Shown: positions 9,820-18,625 of the stretch, one piece after another
Position numbering within the stretch: the stretch's first letter is position 1
Layout of the letters: each line of letters starts with the position of its first letter
From: Betaproteobacteria bacterium
GTDB lineage: Bacteria > Pseudomonadota > Gammaproteobacteria > Burkholderiales > Rhodocyclaceae
Reading direction: 5' to 3'
Length of the DNA stretch: 64,000 nt
Assembly: GCA_016720065.1 (NCBI GenBank)
Contig: JADJXY010000001.1
Location: 522,001 to 586,000 of the forward strand
Translations under genes and position numbers: made by a program
The notes under the pieces: generated by a model
What the model was told of the DNA's origin: nothing
Databases searched by the model: none
The model's input: the letters and a program-made list of their open reading frames with translations, nothing else

Positions 9820-11124
9820 ATGACCGTGCCCATCCAACGCTTATCCACGGCAGACGCCGATTTCACCGCCCGCATCGACGCCCTGCTCGCCTTCGAGGGC
9901 GCCGCTGACGACGCCATCGAGCGCACCGTCGCCGCCATCCTGGCCGAGGTCAAGACCCGGGGCGACGCTGCCGTGGTCGAATACACCAACCGTTTCGACC
10001 GCCTCTCCGCCACGTCCATGGCCGACCTGGAGCTGGGCAAGGCCGAGTTGCAGGCAGCCCTCGACGGCCTGCCCGCCGAGCGTCGCACCGCCCTGGAAGC
10101 CGCCGCCGGCCGCATCCGCGCCTACCACGAGCGGCAGAAGATGGAAGGCTGGACCTACACGGAGGCCGATGGCACCAAACTGGGCATGATGGTCACCCCG
10201 CTGGATCGGGTCGGCCTCTACGTGCCCGGCGGCAAGGCGGCTTACCCCTCGTCGGTATTGATGAATGCCATTCCCGCCAAGGTGGCGGGCGTCGAAGAGC
10301 TGATCATGGTGGTGCCCACCCCGGACGGCGAGAAGAATCAGCTGGTCCTGGCGGCGGCCTGCCTGGCCGGCGTGGACCGGGTATTCGCCATCGGCGGCGC
10401 CCAGGCGGTCGGGGCCCTGGCCTACGGCACCGCCACCGTGCCCCAGGTGGACAAGATCGTCGGCCCCGGCAACGCCTACGTGGCCACCGCCAAGCGCCGG
10501 GTCTTCGGCATCGTCGGCATCGACATGGTGGCCGGCCCCTCGGAAATCCTGGTGGTGTCCGACGGTTCCGGCAACCCGGACTGGGTGGCCATGGACCTGT
10601 TTTCGCAAGCCGAGCACGACGAGTTGGCCCAGTCCATCCTCATCTGCACTGACGCAGCCTTCATCGACCGCGTCCAGGCCAGCATCGACAGGCTCCTGCC
10701 CACCATGCCGCGGCGGGCGGTGATCGAGACTTCGTTGACCAATCGTGGCGCCTTCATCCTGGTGCACGACCTGGCCGAAGCCATCGCCATTGCCAACCGG
10801 GTGGCGCCGGAGCATCTGGAGCTGTCCCTGGCCGAGCCCGACCCCTGGGTCGAGCACATCCACCACGCCGGGGCCATCTTCATCGGCCACTACACCTCCG
10901 AATCCCTGGGCGACTACTGCGCCGGCCCCAACCATGTGCTGCCCACTTCCGGCAGCGCCCGCTTTTCGTCGCCCCTGGGAGTCTATGACTTCCAGAAGCG
11001 CACCAGCCTGATCAAGGTGTCGAAGGCCGGCGCCCAGACCCTGGGCCGCATCGCCTCGACCCTGGCCCAGGGCGAAGGCCTGCCGGCCCACGCGCAGTCG
11101 GCCGAATACCGGCTGGAATCCTGA
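9820..11124 (+). CDS. hisD: Histidinol dehydrogenase HisD
   Basis: A 434-residue zinc enzyme that oxidises histidinol to histidine using NAD in two steps, the last reactions of the pathway. Visible motifs include VPGGKAAYPSSVLM, VDKIVGPGNAYVATAK, AGPSEILVVSD, the catalytic region SQAEHDELAQ and APEHLEL. It starts one base after the hisG stop and its stop overlaps the next gene by 1 base. Confidence 0.97.
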   Translation: MTVPIQRLSTADADFTARIDALLAFEGAADDAIERTVAAILAEVKTRGDAAVVEYTNRFDRLSATSMADLELGKAELQAALDGLPAERRTALEAAAGRIRAYHERQKMEGWTYTEADGTKLGMMVTPLDRVGLYVPGGKAAYPSSVLMNAIPAKVAGVEELIMVVPTPDGEKNQLVLAAACLAGVDRVFAIGGAQAVGALAYGTATVPQVDKIVGPGNAYVATAKRRVFGIVGIDMVAGPSEILVVSDGSGNPDWVAMDLFSQAEHDELAQSILICTDAAFIDRVQASIDRLLPTMPRRAVIETSLTNRGAFILVHDLAEAIAIANRVAPEHLELSLAEPDPWVEHIHHAGAIFIGHYTSESLGDYCAGPNHVLPTSGSARFSSPLGVYDFQKRTSLIKVSKAGAQTLGRIASTLAQGEGLPAHAQSAEYRLES

Positions 11125-11687
11125 TGGCGGGGGAGGGCGCTCCCAAGCCCGGCTTGAAGGAGCTCTTCCTCGGCTTTTCCTCGGTGGGTCTGTCCGGCTT
11201 CGGCGGCGTCCTGCCCTTCGCCCGGCGCATGCTGGTGGAGGAGCGGCGCTGGCTGACGGCGGAGGAATTCAATTTCCTCCTCGGCCTGTGTCAGTTCCTG
11301 CCCGGGCCCAACGTCATCAACCTCTCGGTGGCGGTGGGTTCCCGCTACCGGGGCGTGGCCGGGGCCATGGCCGCCGCCGGGGGCCTGATGGGCGGGCCGC
11401 TGGTCATTGCTCTGCTGCTGGCCCTGCTGTATGACCGCTATGGCGAACTGGCCCTGGTCCAGGGCATGTTGCGGGGTATCGCCGCCGTGGGCTGCGGCCT
11501 CCTTTTCGCCACCGCCATCCGCATGGGCATGGCGGTACGGGACAAGCGCTTCTTCCTGCCCTTCGCAGGCCTCGTCTTCATCGGCATCGCCGTCCTGCGC
11601 TGGCCTTTGCCGGCGCTGATGGTGGCCCTGCTCGGGGTGTCCGCAGCCCTGGCCTACTGGCGCTTGCAGGATGCCGCTCCTCGCTGA
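11124..11687 (+). CDS. Chromate transporter family protein, N-terminal-type half
   Basis: A 187-residue membrane protein of the ChrA family in its short, two-gene form. The segments FLGFSSVGLSGFGG, RRWLTAEEFNFLLGLCQFLPGPNVINLSVAVG and YRGVAGAMAAAGGL match the ChrA repeat. The partner half follows with a 17-base overlap, so both probably form one transporter. Chromate or sulfate-like anion transport is the family role; no resistance function can be shown here. Confidence 0.85.
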   Translation: MAGEGAPKPGLKELFLGFSSVGLSGFGGVLPFARRMLVEERRWLTAEEFNFLLGLCQFLPGPNVINLSVAVGSRYRGVAGAMAAAGGLMGGPLVIALLLALLYDRYGELALVQGMLRGIAAVGCGLLFATAIRMGMAVRDKRFFLPFAGLVFIGIAVLRWPLPALMVALLGVSAALAYWRLQDAAPR

Positions 11688-12192
11688 GCTCTTCCTTCAG
11701 TTCGCGCTGCTCTTCTGCATCGCCTTCGGCGGCGCCACGGCCCTGCTGCCGGAAATGCAGCGGGTGGTGGTGGAACAGGAACACTGGCTGAGCGAAGCCA
11801 CCTTCATCCATCTCTACGCCATCGCCCAGGCGGCCCCCGGCCCCAACGGCCTGGTGGTGACCCTGATCGGCTGGAAGGTCGCCGGCCTGGCCGGCGCCCT
11901 GGTGGCGACCTTGGCCATGTGCCTGCCCATGAGCGTGGTGATCTATTTTCTCATCCCCCGCTGGGAGCGCTTTCGCGGCGCCCGCTGGCAGCAGGCGGTG
12001 CAGATGGGCGTGGCGCCCCTGGCAGTGGGGCTGGTCTTCGCCGGGGCGGCGCTGATCGGCAGCGGGGCCGGGCTCGACTGGGCGGGATGGGTGCTGGCGG
12101 CCGGAGCGGTGATTCTCAACCTGCGCACCCAGTTCCATCCCCTGTGGTTCATCGCGGCCGGGGCGGCGGCGGGGTTGGCGGGCTGGGTGTGA
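11671..12192 (+). CDS. Chromate transporter family protein, second half
   Basis: A 173-residue ChrA-family protein, homologous to the preceding gene. FGGATALLPEMQRVVVEQEHWLSE and IAQAAPGPNGLVVTLIGW are the conserved first-helix and proline-glycine motifs. Its ATG at 11671 lies inside the upstream gene, which points to coupled translation of a heteromeric transporter. It is convergent with the toxin gene, with only 3 bases between them. Confidence 0.85.
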   Translation: MPLLAELFLQFALLFCIAFGGATALLPEMQRVVVEQEHWLSEATFIHLYAIAQAAPGPNGLVVTLIGWKVAGLAGALVATLAMCLPMSVVIYFLIPRWERFRGARWQQAVQMGVAPLAVGLVFAGAALIGSGAGLDWAGWVLAAGAVILNLRTQFHPLWFIAAGAAAGLAGWV

Positions 12193-12195
12193 GCC

Positions 12196-12597
12196 CTACC
12201 ACAACACCCGCAGCCCGTCGGGCGGCGCGCGGGTCAATTGGCGATCGCGGCTCACCAGGGTGTAGCCCTCCGCCAGGGCCTGCCAGGCGAGCATGCGGTT
12301 AAAGGGGTCGCGGTGCTGTGGATGGGTCGGCAGGCGATGAAAGCGGGCCGCCGGGCCGGGGTCAAGGGGAAGGAGATCGAAGCCTTGGGCCAGAGCAGCG
12401 TCGATCAGGCCTTCCGGGTCCGTGCCGCTGAGGGTGAGCTTCCCGAGGGCGGTCTTGAGTGCCACCTCCCAGAACGATACGGCGCTCACGGCCACTGTGT
12501 TGCCGGGGTCGCAGAGGGCGCCGCGGGCAGCCGGCGAGAGCCGGTCGGGATCGATCGCCGCCCAGAGGAAGGCGCGGGTATCGAGGAGAAGCTTCAT
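12196..12597 (-). CDS. PIN-domain toxin, VapC-like
   Basis: A 133-residue PIN-domain ribonuclease. The acidic residues expected for the active site are visible: Asp in LLLDTRAFLW, Glu in VSFWEVALK, and Asp in HRDPFNRMLAWQALAEG near the C-terminus. It matches the PhdYeFSec-linked VapC group. Its ATG overlaps the end of the upstream antitoxin in an ATGA arrangement, once the antitoxin frame is restored. Toxin cleavage targets cannot be told from the sequence. Confidence 0.88.
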   Translation of the reverse strand: MKLLLDTRAFLWAAIDPDRLSPAARGALCDPGNTVAVSAVSFWEVALKTALGKLTLSGTDPEGLIDAALAQGFDLLPLDPGPAARFHRLPTHPQHRDPFNRMLAWQALAEGYTLVSRDRQLTRAPPDGLRVLW

Positions 12598-12832
12598 TCG
12601 CCGAGGAATTCTTCGTCGCTAAGGGCGAAGTCTCGGCCAGGACGACTTTTGCACGGCCAGCCAGAACGCCGAGGCGGCGGGGCTGCCCGACGGGAAGCTG
12701 GGCGTAGGGAATCAGGGCGGCGACCTTCTCCTGGCTACGCCCGTAGGCGACGACGACCGTCTCGCCAGCGCGGACGGCATCGATCATTTCGGAAAAGCGG
12801 GCTTTGAATTCGGCAACCTGGACGGATTTCAC
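12594..12832 (-). pseudogene. Phd/YefM-type antitoxin with a one-base frameshift
   Basis: Starts at GTG 12832 behind a GGAGAA ribosome site. The frame KSVQVAEFKARFSEMIDAVRAGETVVV is a clear Phd/YefM DNA-binding domain. Near 12631 a base is missing. In the intact frame the protein would end AEDFALSDEEFLGE and stop at 12594, overlapping the vapC ATG by 4 bases. As given, it leaves that frame after residue ~67 and reads on through vapC out of frame. The total length of 239 bases is one short of 80 codons. It may be a real mutation or a sequencing or assembly error. Confidence 0.85.
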
Positions 12833-12909
12833 GGGAGTTCTCCGGTTGGGATCGAATCCATCCAATAGGTGGCCCGATCTTGCATGTCAAGTTGTCAAGT
12901 ATTGTGGGC

Positions 12910-13128
12910 TCAAGGCTGGTAAGGATTCTCCAGCGAAGCGATCAGCTCCTGAAACACCGCCCGGATCTGCTCTTCGGAGCACTCCATCAGGAGGGCGTCC
13001 TCGAAGGAATCCTGGGCGACCTGGCGCAGTTCGGCGAGGTTTTCCCGCAGCACCTTGATTTTCTCGGTGCAGGAGACGACGGATCCGTCGGGGCGCAGCC
13101 AGCGAATGTCTTCGGTCTTGGGGTTCAT
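12910..13128 (-). CDS. Small conserved-looking protein of unknown function (72 aa)
   Basis: I do not recognise this gene. It encodes 72 residues beginning MNPKTEDIRWLRPDG, with a charged helical middle (KVLRENLAELRQVAQDSFEDA) and no signal peptide or membrane helix. Composition and high third-position GC look like real coding. A longer upstream extension of the frame is proline/arginine-rich and unlikely to be translated. It lies between the toxin-antitoxin pair and the PAS gene, with a separate gap on each side. Confidence 0.6.
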   Translation of the reverse strand: MNPKTEDIRWLRPDGSVVSCTEKIKVLRENLAELRQVAQDSFEDALLMECSEEQIRAVFQELIASLENPYQP

Positions 13129-13186
13129 GGTCGGGTGGAGGGCTATGCAGTTTGGACGGAGGTCGCGGCGCGGAGTTCGGCCCCCC

Positions 13187-13561
13187 TCAGCGGGCCGGCG
13201 GGGGGGCGCGGCGGGCGACGGCGACCGATCCCAGGGGCTGGCCGGCGTCGTCACTCACCACGGCGAAGCTCATCTCGACGTAGATGGTCTCTCCCGCGGC
13301 GGTGAGGGCCTTGCTGCGGGTCGGGCTGCCGTCGCCCCGGGTCCGGCCGGCCGCCAGGGCGCGGTGATAGCCGGCCCAGTGGGCGGCGCGCAGGCGCTCG
13401 GGGATGATGATGTCCAGACTCTGGCCCCGGGCGGCTGCCGCGGGATGGCCGAAAAGGGCCTCGGCGGCGCGGTTCCAGAGCACTATATGGCCTGCCCTGT
13501 CGGCGTAGATGAGGGCATCGGCCATCTGCTCGGCGACCGCCGCGTAGGGGGCGGCGCTCAT
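13187..13561 (-). CDS. Single PAS-domain protein
   Basis: A 124-residue stand-alone PAS domain (residues ~8-115). The pattern MADALIYADRAGHIVLWNRAAEALFGHPAAAARGQSL is the usual PAS start, and ERLRAAHWAGYHRALAAG with ALTAAGETIYVEMSFAVV completes it. There is no output domain, so it may sense a ligand and act through a partner. Its ATG overlaps the hisC stop by 4 bases (ATGA), placing it in one unit with hisC. Confidence 0.8.
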   Translation of the reverse strand: MSAAPYAAVAEQMADALIYADRAGHIVLWNRAAEALFGHPAAAARGQSLDIIIPERLRAAHWAGYHRALAAGRTRGDGSPTRSKALTAAGETIYVEMSFAVVSDDAGQPLGSVAVARRAPPPAR

Positions 13562-14625
13562 GCCAGGATGGCGGTCAGGGCGGCGACCAGGCGTTCGCAC
13601 TCGGTGTCGGTGCCGACGGTGATGCGCAGGTGCTGGTCGATGCGCGGCAGGCGGAAGTGGCGCACGATGATGCTGCGCTCCCGCAGGGCCTGGGCCAGGG
13701 CTCCGGCATCGTGGCCGGGGTGGCGGGCGAAGAGGAAGTTGGCCGCCGAAGGCACGACGGCGAAGCCCAGGCCGGCGAGGGCAGCAGCGAGGCGTTCCCG
13801 GGTGGCGATGACGGCCTGGCGGGAATGCTCGAAGTGCTCCCTGTCTTCCAGGGCCGCGACGGCGCCGACCAGGGCCAGGCGGTCGAGGGGATAGGAATTG
13901 AAGCTGTTTTTCACCCGCTCCAGGGCCTCGATCAGGTCGGGGTGGCCTACCGCGTAGCCTACCCGCAGGCCGGCCAGGGAGCGGGATTTGGACAAAGTGT
14001 GGACGACCAGGAGGTTGTCCCGGGTCCGGGTGAGGGGGATGGCGGACTCGCCGCCGAAATCCACATAGGCTTCATCGACCACCACCACCGCGTCGGGATT
14101 GCTGGCGGCGATACGGTCCACGGCGTCCAGCGGCAGCAGGCGCCCGGTGGGGGCGTTGGGGTTGGGGAAGATGATGCCGCCACAGTTCCCGCCGTAAGCC
14201 GCCGGGTCGATGGCGAAGTCCTCGTCCAGGGGGACGCTGCGGTAATCGACACCGTAAAGCCCGCAATAGACCGGATAGAAGCTATAGGTGATGTCGGGAA
14301 AGAGGAGGGGCGCCTCGTGCTTGAGGAGCCCCTGGAAAATGTGGGCCAGCACCTCGTCGGAGCCGTTGCCGACGAAGACGTTGCGGGCCTCGACGCCATA
14401 TTCCCGCGCCACGGCCGCCTTCAGGGCTTCGCCGTTGGGGTCCGGGTAGAGGCGCAGGCGGGCGCCGTCGTCGCCCAGTTCGGCGCGGATCGCCGCCAGC
14501 ACCCGGGGCGAGGGCGGGTAGGGGTTTTCGTTGGTGTTGAGCTTGACCAGGTCGGCGATCCTGGGTTGCTCGCCGGGAACATAGGGGGTGAGGCCGCGGA
14601 CGGCCTGGCTCCAGAAGCGACTCAT
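13558..14625 (-). CDS. hisC: Histidinol-phosphate aminotransferase HisC
   Basis: A 355-residue PLP-dependent class I/II aminotransferase. LVKLNTNENPYPPSP at the N-terminus, VFVGNGSDEVLAHIF, IIFPNPNAPTG, VVVDEAYVDFGG and the PLP-lysine motif TLSKSRSLAGLRVGYAVG are all present. ATG 14625 is taken as start; an upstream open extension on this strand overlaps hisB and is not coding. It is divergent from hisB and leaves a 66-base shared control region. Confidence 0.96.
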   Translation of the reverse strand: MSRFWSQAVRGLTPYVPGEQPRIADLVKLNTNENPYPPSPRVLAAIRAELGDDGARLRLYPDPNGEALKAAVAREYGVEARNVFVGNGSDEVLAHIFQGLLKHEAPLLFPDITYSFYPVYCGLYGVDYRSVPLDEDFAIDPAAYGGNCGGIIFPNPNAPTGRLLPLDAVDRIAASNPDAVVVVDEAYVDFGGESAIPLTRTRDNLLVVHTLSKSRSLAGLRVGYAVGHPDLIEALERVKNSFNSYPLDRLALVGAVAALEDREHFEHSRQAVIATRERLAAALAGLGFAVVPSAANFLFARHPGHDAGALAQALRERSIIVRHFRLPRIDQHLRITVGTDTECERLVAALTAILA

Positions 14626-14691
14626 GGCGGCGGGAAGGGCGGAAACAGGGCGAAATGGTATCATGCCGCTTTGCCCGAACGCCGCTGCCCC

Positions 14692-15279
14692 ATGCGTCAA
14701 GCCGAAATCACCCGCAACACCCTGGAGACCCGCATCACCGTGCGTCTCGACCTGGACGGCGCCGGCCGGGGGCGCTTCGCCACCGGCGTGCCCTTTCTCG
14801 ATCACATGCTGGACCAGATCGCACGCCATGGCCTGATCGACCTCGACGTCGAGGCCACGGGTGACCTGCATATCGACGCCCATCACACGGTCGAAGATAT
14901 CGGCATCACCGTCGGCCAGGCACTGGCCCAGGCCTGGGGCGACAAGAAGGGGCTCACCCGCTACGGTCACGCCTACGTTCCCCTGGACGAAGCCCTCTCC
15001 CGCGTGGTGATCGACCTTTCCGGCCGTCCCGGGCTCGATTTCAACGTCGAATTCACCCGCGCCTGGGTGGGGCAGTTCGACGTGGATCTGGTGCGCGAAT
15101 TCTTCCAGGGGCTGGTCAATCACGCCGGCGTGACCCTGCACATCGACAACCTGCGCGGCGTCAACGCCCATCACCAGGCCGAGACGGTCTTCAAGGCCTT
15201 CGGCCGCGCCCTGCGCATGGCGGCGACGCCCGATCCCCGCATGGCCGGCGCCATGCCTTCCACCAAGGGGACTTTGTGA
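14692..15279 (+). CDS. hisB: Imidazoleglycerol-phosphate dehydratase HisB
   Basis: A 195-residue monofunctional dehydratase with the paired metal-binding motifs DAHHTVEDIGI and NAHHQAETVFKA, plus FLDHMLDQIARHG. It converts imidazoleglycerol phosphate to imidazoleacetol phosphate. It has no fused phosphatase domain. The hisH GTG overlaps its stop. A TATCAT at 14659-14664 could be a -10 element for this operon, but no matching -35 is seen. Confidence 0.97.
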   Translation: MRQAEITRNTLETRITVRLDLDGAGRGRFATGVPFLDHMLDQIARHGLIDLDVEATGDLHIDAHHTVEDIGITVGQALAQAWGDKKGLTRYGHAYVPLDEALSRVVIDLSGRPGLDFNVEFTRAWVGQFDVDLVREFFQGLVNHAGVTLHIDNLRGVNAHHQAETVFKAFGRALRMAATPDPRMAGAMPSTKGTL

Positions 15280-15920
15280 CTGCTGGCAAGGCCATCGCCG
15301 TCATCGACTACGGCATGGGCAACCTGCGTTCGGTGTCGAAGGCCCTGGAGCATGTGGCGGACGGAAAGCCGGTGGTGGTCACCGCCGACCCGGCGGTGGT
15401 CGCCGCCGCCGAGCGCGTCGTCTTTCCCGGACAGGGCGCCATGCCCGACTGCATGCGGGAACTCGACGCTCGTGGCCTGCGGCCCGCCGTCCTCGCTGCA
15501 GCCCGGGACAAGCCCTTTCTGGGCATCTGCATCGGCCTGCAGATGCTCTTCGAGCACAGCGAAGAGGGCGACGTGGCCGGCCTGGGTGTCTTCGCCGGTT
15601 CGGTGCGGCGCTTTCCGGAAGCCCGTATGAGCGCCGCCGACGGTCAGCGCCTCAAGGTGCCCCACATGGGGTGGAACGAGGTGCGCCAGAGGCCCCATGC
15701 CCTGTGGCAGGGCGTCGCCGACGGCGCCCGCTTCTACTTCGTGCACAGCTACTGCGTCGAACCCCGCGACGGCGCCCTGGTGGCCGGATCGACCGAGTAC
15801 GGCGTCCCCTTTACCTGTGCAGTGGGGCGGGATAATATCTTCGCCGTCCAGTTCCACCCGGAGAAAAGCGCCCGCGACGGGCTGCAGTTGCTCAAGAATT
15901 TCGCCCAGTGGCGTCCCTGA
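15276..15920 (+). CDS. hisH: Imidazole glycerol phosphate synthase glutaminase subunit HisH
   Basis: A 214-residue class I glutamine amidotransferase. VIDYGMGNLRSV opens the protein, FLGICIGLQMLFE holds the nucleophile Cys (near residue 84), and the catalytic His/Glu lie in FHPEKSARDGL. It supplies ammonia to HisF. It starts at GTG 15276, overlapping the hisB stop. Confidence 0.97.
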   Translation: MTAGKAIAVIDYGMGNLRSVSKALEHVADGKPVVVTADPAVVAAAERVVFPGQGAMPDCMRELDARGLRPAVLAAARDKPFLGICIGLQMLFEHSEEGDVAGLGVFAGSVRRFPEARMSAADGQRLKVPHMGWNEVRQRPHALWQGVADGARFYFVHSYCVEPRDGALVAGSTEYGVPFTCAVGRDNIFAVQFHPEKSARDGLQLLKNFAQWRP

Positions 15921-15971
15921 TTTCTCCGCGCCGGCGGCTGTGACTTTCCGTATCTCCCTCTCCCGCTTCCC

Positions 15972-16712
15972 ATGCTCATCATCCCCGCCATTGACTTGAA
16001 GGACGGCCAGTGCGTCCGTCTGAAACAGGGCCTGATGGAACAGGCCACCGTGTTTTCCGAGGACCCCGCCGCCATGGCGCGCCACTGGGTCGACCAGGGT
16101 GCACGCCGGCTCCATCTGGTGGACCTGAACGGCGCCTTTGCCGGCAAGCCTAAGAACGAGTCGGCCATCAAGGCCATCCTCAAGGCAGTGGGTGCCAAGA
16201 TCCCGGTCCAACTGGGCGGCGGCATCCGCGATCTCGACACCATCGAACGCTGCCTGGACGACGGCATCAGCTACGTCATCATCGGCACCGCGGCCGTGAA
16301 GAATCCGGGCTTCCTGCACGATGCCTGCGGCGCCTTCCCCGGCCACATCATCGTCGGTCTGGATGCCAAGGATGGCAAGGTGGCCACCGACGGCTGGTCC
16401 AAGCTCACCGGCCACGATGTCGTCGATCTGGCGCGGAAATACGAGGATTACGGCGTCGAGGCCATCATTTATACCGACATCGGCCGCGACGGCATGCTCT
16501 CCGGCGTCAATGTCGAGGCCACCGTGCGTCTGGCCCAGGCTCTGAGCATTCCGGTCATCGCCTCGGGGGGGCTGTCCAGCGTCGCCGACGTGGAGAAGCT
16601 CTGTGCCGTCGAAGGCGAGGGCGTCATCGGCACCATCGCGGGCCGCGCCATCTACGACGGCAGCCTCGATTTCAAGGCGGCCCAGGCCGCGGCCGACAAG
16701 GCTGGCGCCTGA
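15972..16712 (+). CDS. hisA: HisA: ProFAR isomerase
   Basis: A 246-residue TIM-barrel enzyme that isomerises the ProFAR intermediate. The catalytic Asp lies in IIPAIDLKDGQCVRLKQG, with phosphate-binding segments QLGGGIRD and VIASGGLSS and the second Asp in YTDIGRDGM. A 51-base gap separates it from hisH; its stop overlaps the hisF start. Confidence 0.97.
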   Translation: MLIIPAIDLKDGQCVRLKQGLMEQATVFSEDPAAMARHWVDQGARRLHLVDLNGAFAGKPKNESAIKAILKAVGAKIPVQLGGGIRDLDTIERCLDDGISYVIIGTAAVKNPGFLHDACGAFPGHIIVGLDAKDGKVATDGWSKLTGHDVVDLARKYEDYGVEAIIYTDIGRDGMLSGVNVEATVRLAQALSIPVIASGGLSSVADVEKLCAVEGEGVIGTIAGRAIYDGSLDFKAAQAAADKAGA

Positions 16713-17473
16713 TGGGGCTGGCCAAGCGGATCATTCCCTGTCTGGATGTGACCGCCGGCCGGGTCGTGAAGGGCACCAATTTCGTCGACCTGCGGGACGC
16801 GGGCGACCCGGTGGAGATCGCGCGCCGCTACGACGAGCAGGGGGCCGACGAGGTGACCTTTCTCGACATCACGGCCTCCTCCGACCAGCGCGACATCATC
16901 CTGCACATCGTCGAGGCCTGCGCCGAGCAGGTTTTCATCCCCCTCACCGTGGGCGGTGGTGTGCGCAAGGTGGAAGACGTGCGGCGGCTGCTCAATGCCG
17001 GAGCCGACAAGGTTTCCATGAACACCGCCGCGGTACAGAATCCGGATTTGGTCCACGAGGCTTCCAGCAAGGTGGGCTCCCAGTGCATCGTGGTGGCCAT
17101 CGACGCCAAGCAGACCGGGCCGGGCACTTGGCATGTCTTCACCCACGGCGGGCGGAACGACACCGGTCTCGACGCGATCGCTTGGGCGAAGCGGGTCGAG
17201 ACCCTGGGGGCTGGCGAAATCCTTCTCACCAGCATGGACCGGGACGGCACCAAGAACGGCTTCGATCTCGCCCTGACCCGGGCGGTGGCTGACGCCGTGG
17301 GGATTCCCGTCATTGCCTCCGGCGGGGTGGGCAATCTCCAGCATCTGGCCGATGGGGTGACCGAAGGGCGGGCCGACGCGGTGCTGGCAGCTTCCATTTT
17401 TCACTTCGGCGAGTACACGGTACGGCAGGCCAAGGAACACCTCCGTTCCCGGGGCATCGAAGTGCGTCTATGA
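16712..17473 (+). CDS. hisF: Imidazole glycerol phosphate synthase cyclase subunit HisF
   Basis: A 253-residue TIM barrel related to HisA. IIPCLDVTAGRVVKGTNF holds the first catalytic Asp and LLTSMDRDGTKNGFD the second; VGGGVRKVEDV and VIASGGVGN bind phosphate. With HisH it makes imidazole glycerol phosphate and AICAR. It follows hisA with a one-base stop/start overlap. Confidence 0.97.
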   Translation: MGLAKRIIPCLDVTAGRVVKGTNFVDLRDAGDPVEIARRYDEQGADEVTFLDITASSDQRDIILHIVEACAEQVFIPLTVGGGVRKVEDVRRLLNAGADKVSMNTAAVQNPDLVHEASSKVGSQCIVVAIDAKQTGPGTWHVFTHGGRNDTGLDAIAWAKRVETLGAGEILLTSMDRDGTKNGFDLALTRAVADAVGIPVIASGGVGNLQHLADGVTEGRADAVLAASIFHFGEYTVRQAKEHLRSRGIEVRL

Positions 17474-17537
17474 GCGGGCTGCACGACTGCTCCGGGAATG
17501 TGTCGCCCCCAGGTGGCGCGGCGCGCGGGGCGTGGTC

Positions 17538-17942
17538 GTGAGTGATCTCGACAACGCGCTCCCCTGGCTGGAGGCGCTCAAATGGGATGCAGACGGACTC
17601 ATACCGGCTGTCGCCCAGGATGACACGACGGGCAGGGTGCTCATGTTTGCCTGGATGAACCGCGAGGCGCTGCGGGAAACGGCCCGCACCGGACGGGCGG
17701 TGTACTGGTCGCGGTCCCGGGGCCGGCTGTGGAAGAAGGGCGAGGAGTCGGGTCATTTCCAGAACGTGCGTTCCATCCGCACCGATTGCGACGGCGACGT
17801 CGTGCTCCTCGCCATCGCCCAGGAAGGCGGCATCGCCTGCCATACCGGCCGCGAGAGCTGCTTTTTCAACGAACTCAGGGGGGAGCGCTGGGTTCCCGCC
17901 GATCCGGTTTTGAAAGACCCCAAGGACATCTACGCCAAATGA
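17538..17942 (+). CDS. hisI: Phosphoribosyl-AMP cyclohydrolase HisI
   Basis: A monofunctional cyclohydrolase of about 134 residues. LKWDADGLIPAVAQDD, VLMFAWMNREAL, and the metal-binding cysteines in DCDGDVVLLA and GGIACHTGRESCFF are visible. A GTG at 17532 is equally in frame; 17538 is preferred because a GGGG tract lies about 7 bases upstream and the protein then begins VSDLD. It overlaps hisE by 4 bases. Confidence 0.95.
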   Translation: MSDLDNALPWLEALKWDADGLIPAVAQDDTTGRVLMFAWMNREALRETARTGRAVYWSRSRGRLWKKGEESGHFQNVRSIRTDCDGDVVLLAIAQEGGIACHTGRESCFFNELRGERWVPADPVLKDPKDIYAK

Positions 17943-18268
17943 GCACTCACGACATCCTGCATCGCCTTTCCGAAACCCTGGCTGAGCGCAAGCACGCTGA
18001 TCCGGAAAAATCCTACACCGCCAAACTCTTTGCTGAGGGGCCGGATTCCATCCTGAAAAAGATCGGCGAGGAATGCGCCGAACTCATCATGGCGGCCAAG
18101 GATGGCAAGCGGCTCAACATCGTCTGGGAATCCACCGACGTCATCTACCACGTTCTCGTGCTGCTCGCCTTCTACGACATGGGTATCGAGGACGTTTCCC
18201 AGGAGATGCGGCGGCGCGAGGGGATTTCGGGCATCGATGAAAAAGCGGCCCGGGGCCAGAAGAAATGA
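17939..18268 (+). CDS. hisE: Phosphoribosyl-ATP pyrophosphatase HisE
   Basis: A 109-residue MazG-like all-helical enzyme for the second histidine step. SYTAKLFAEGPDSILKKIGEECAELIMAAK and ESTDVIYHVLVLLAFYDM carry the acidic metal ligands. It is separate from HisI, unlike the fused enzyme of E. coli. ATGA overlaps join it to both hisI and the downstream HIT gene. Confidence 0.96.
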   Translation: MSTHDILHRLSETLAERKHADPEKSYTAKLFAEGPDSILKKIGEECAELIMAAKDGKRLNIVWESTDVIYHVLVLLAFYDMGIEDVSQEMRRREGISGIDEKAARGQKK

Positions 18269-18615
18269 GCGACTGCATCTTTTGTCGCATCGTCGAGGGC
18301 AAGATTCCGGCCGCCAGGGTGTTCGAAGACGAAGACATCCTCGCCTTCAAGGACATCAATCCGGCTCGCCCGGTGCACATTCTGGTGATCCCCAGGAAAC
18401 ACATCACTTCGCTTGCCACCGTGGTGCCGGAGGACGCGGCGGTACTGGGCCGGATGCTCCTCAAGGCCAACGAAATCGCCGTCGCCCAGGGCAGCCCGGA
18501 CGGTTTCCGTGTCATCATCAACACCGGGCGGGTCGGTTGTCAGGAAGTGCCGCACCTGCACATGCACATCGTGGGCGGGCCGGATCCGGTCGGCCCCATG
18601 CTCAAACGCATCTGA
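18265..18615 (+). CDS. hinT: HIT-family nucleotide hydrolase (HinT-like)
   Basis: A 116-residue histidine-triad protein. CIFCRIVEGKIPA at the start, FKDINPARPVHILVIPRKHI and the triad HLHMHIVGG near the C-terminus define the family. Such enzymes hydrolyse adenosine phosphoramidates. Its start overlaps the hisE stop, and placement between hisE and tatA is common in this group. Confidence 0.93.
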   Translation: MSDCIFCRIVEGKIPAARVFEDEDILAFKDINPARPVHILVIPRKHITSLATVVPEDAAVLGRMLLKANEIAVAQGSPDGFRVIINTGRVGCQEVPHLHMHIVGGPDPVGPMLKRI

Positions 18616-18625
18616 GGAGAGAATC

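Noticed and set aside
11124..12192. Broken single chrA gene
   Set aside because: Two overlapping half-size genes are a known natural form of the chromate transporter family, and both halves have full motifs with their own starts. No frameshift is needed.
14626..15174. N-terminal extension of hisC by about 180 residues
   Set aside because: The extension is antisense to hisB and lacks aminotransferase features; the conserved HisC start is at 14625.
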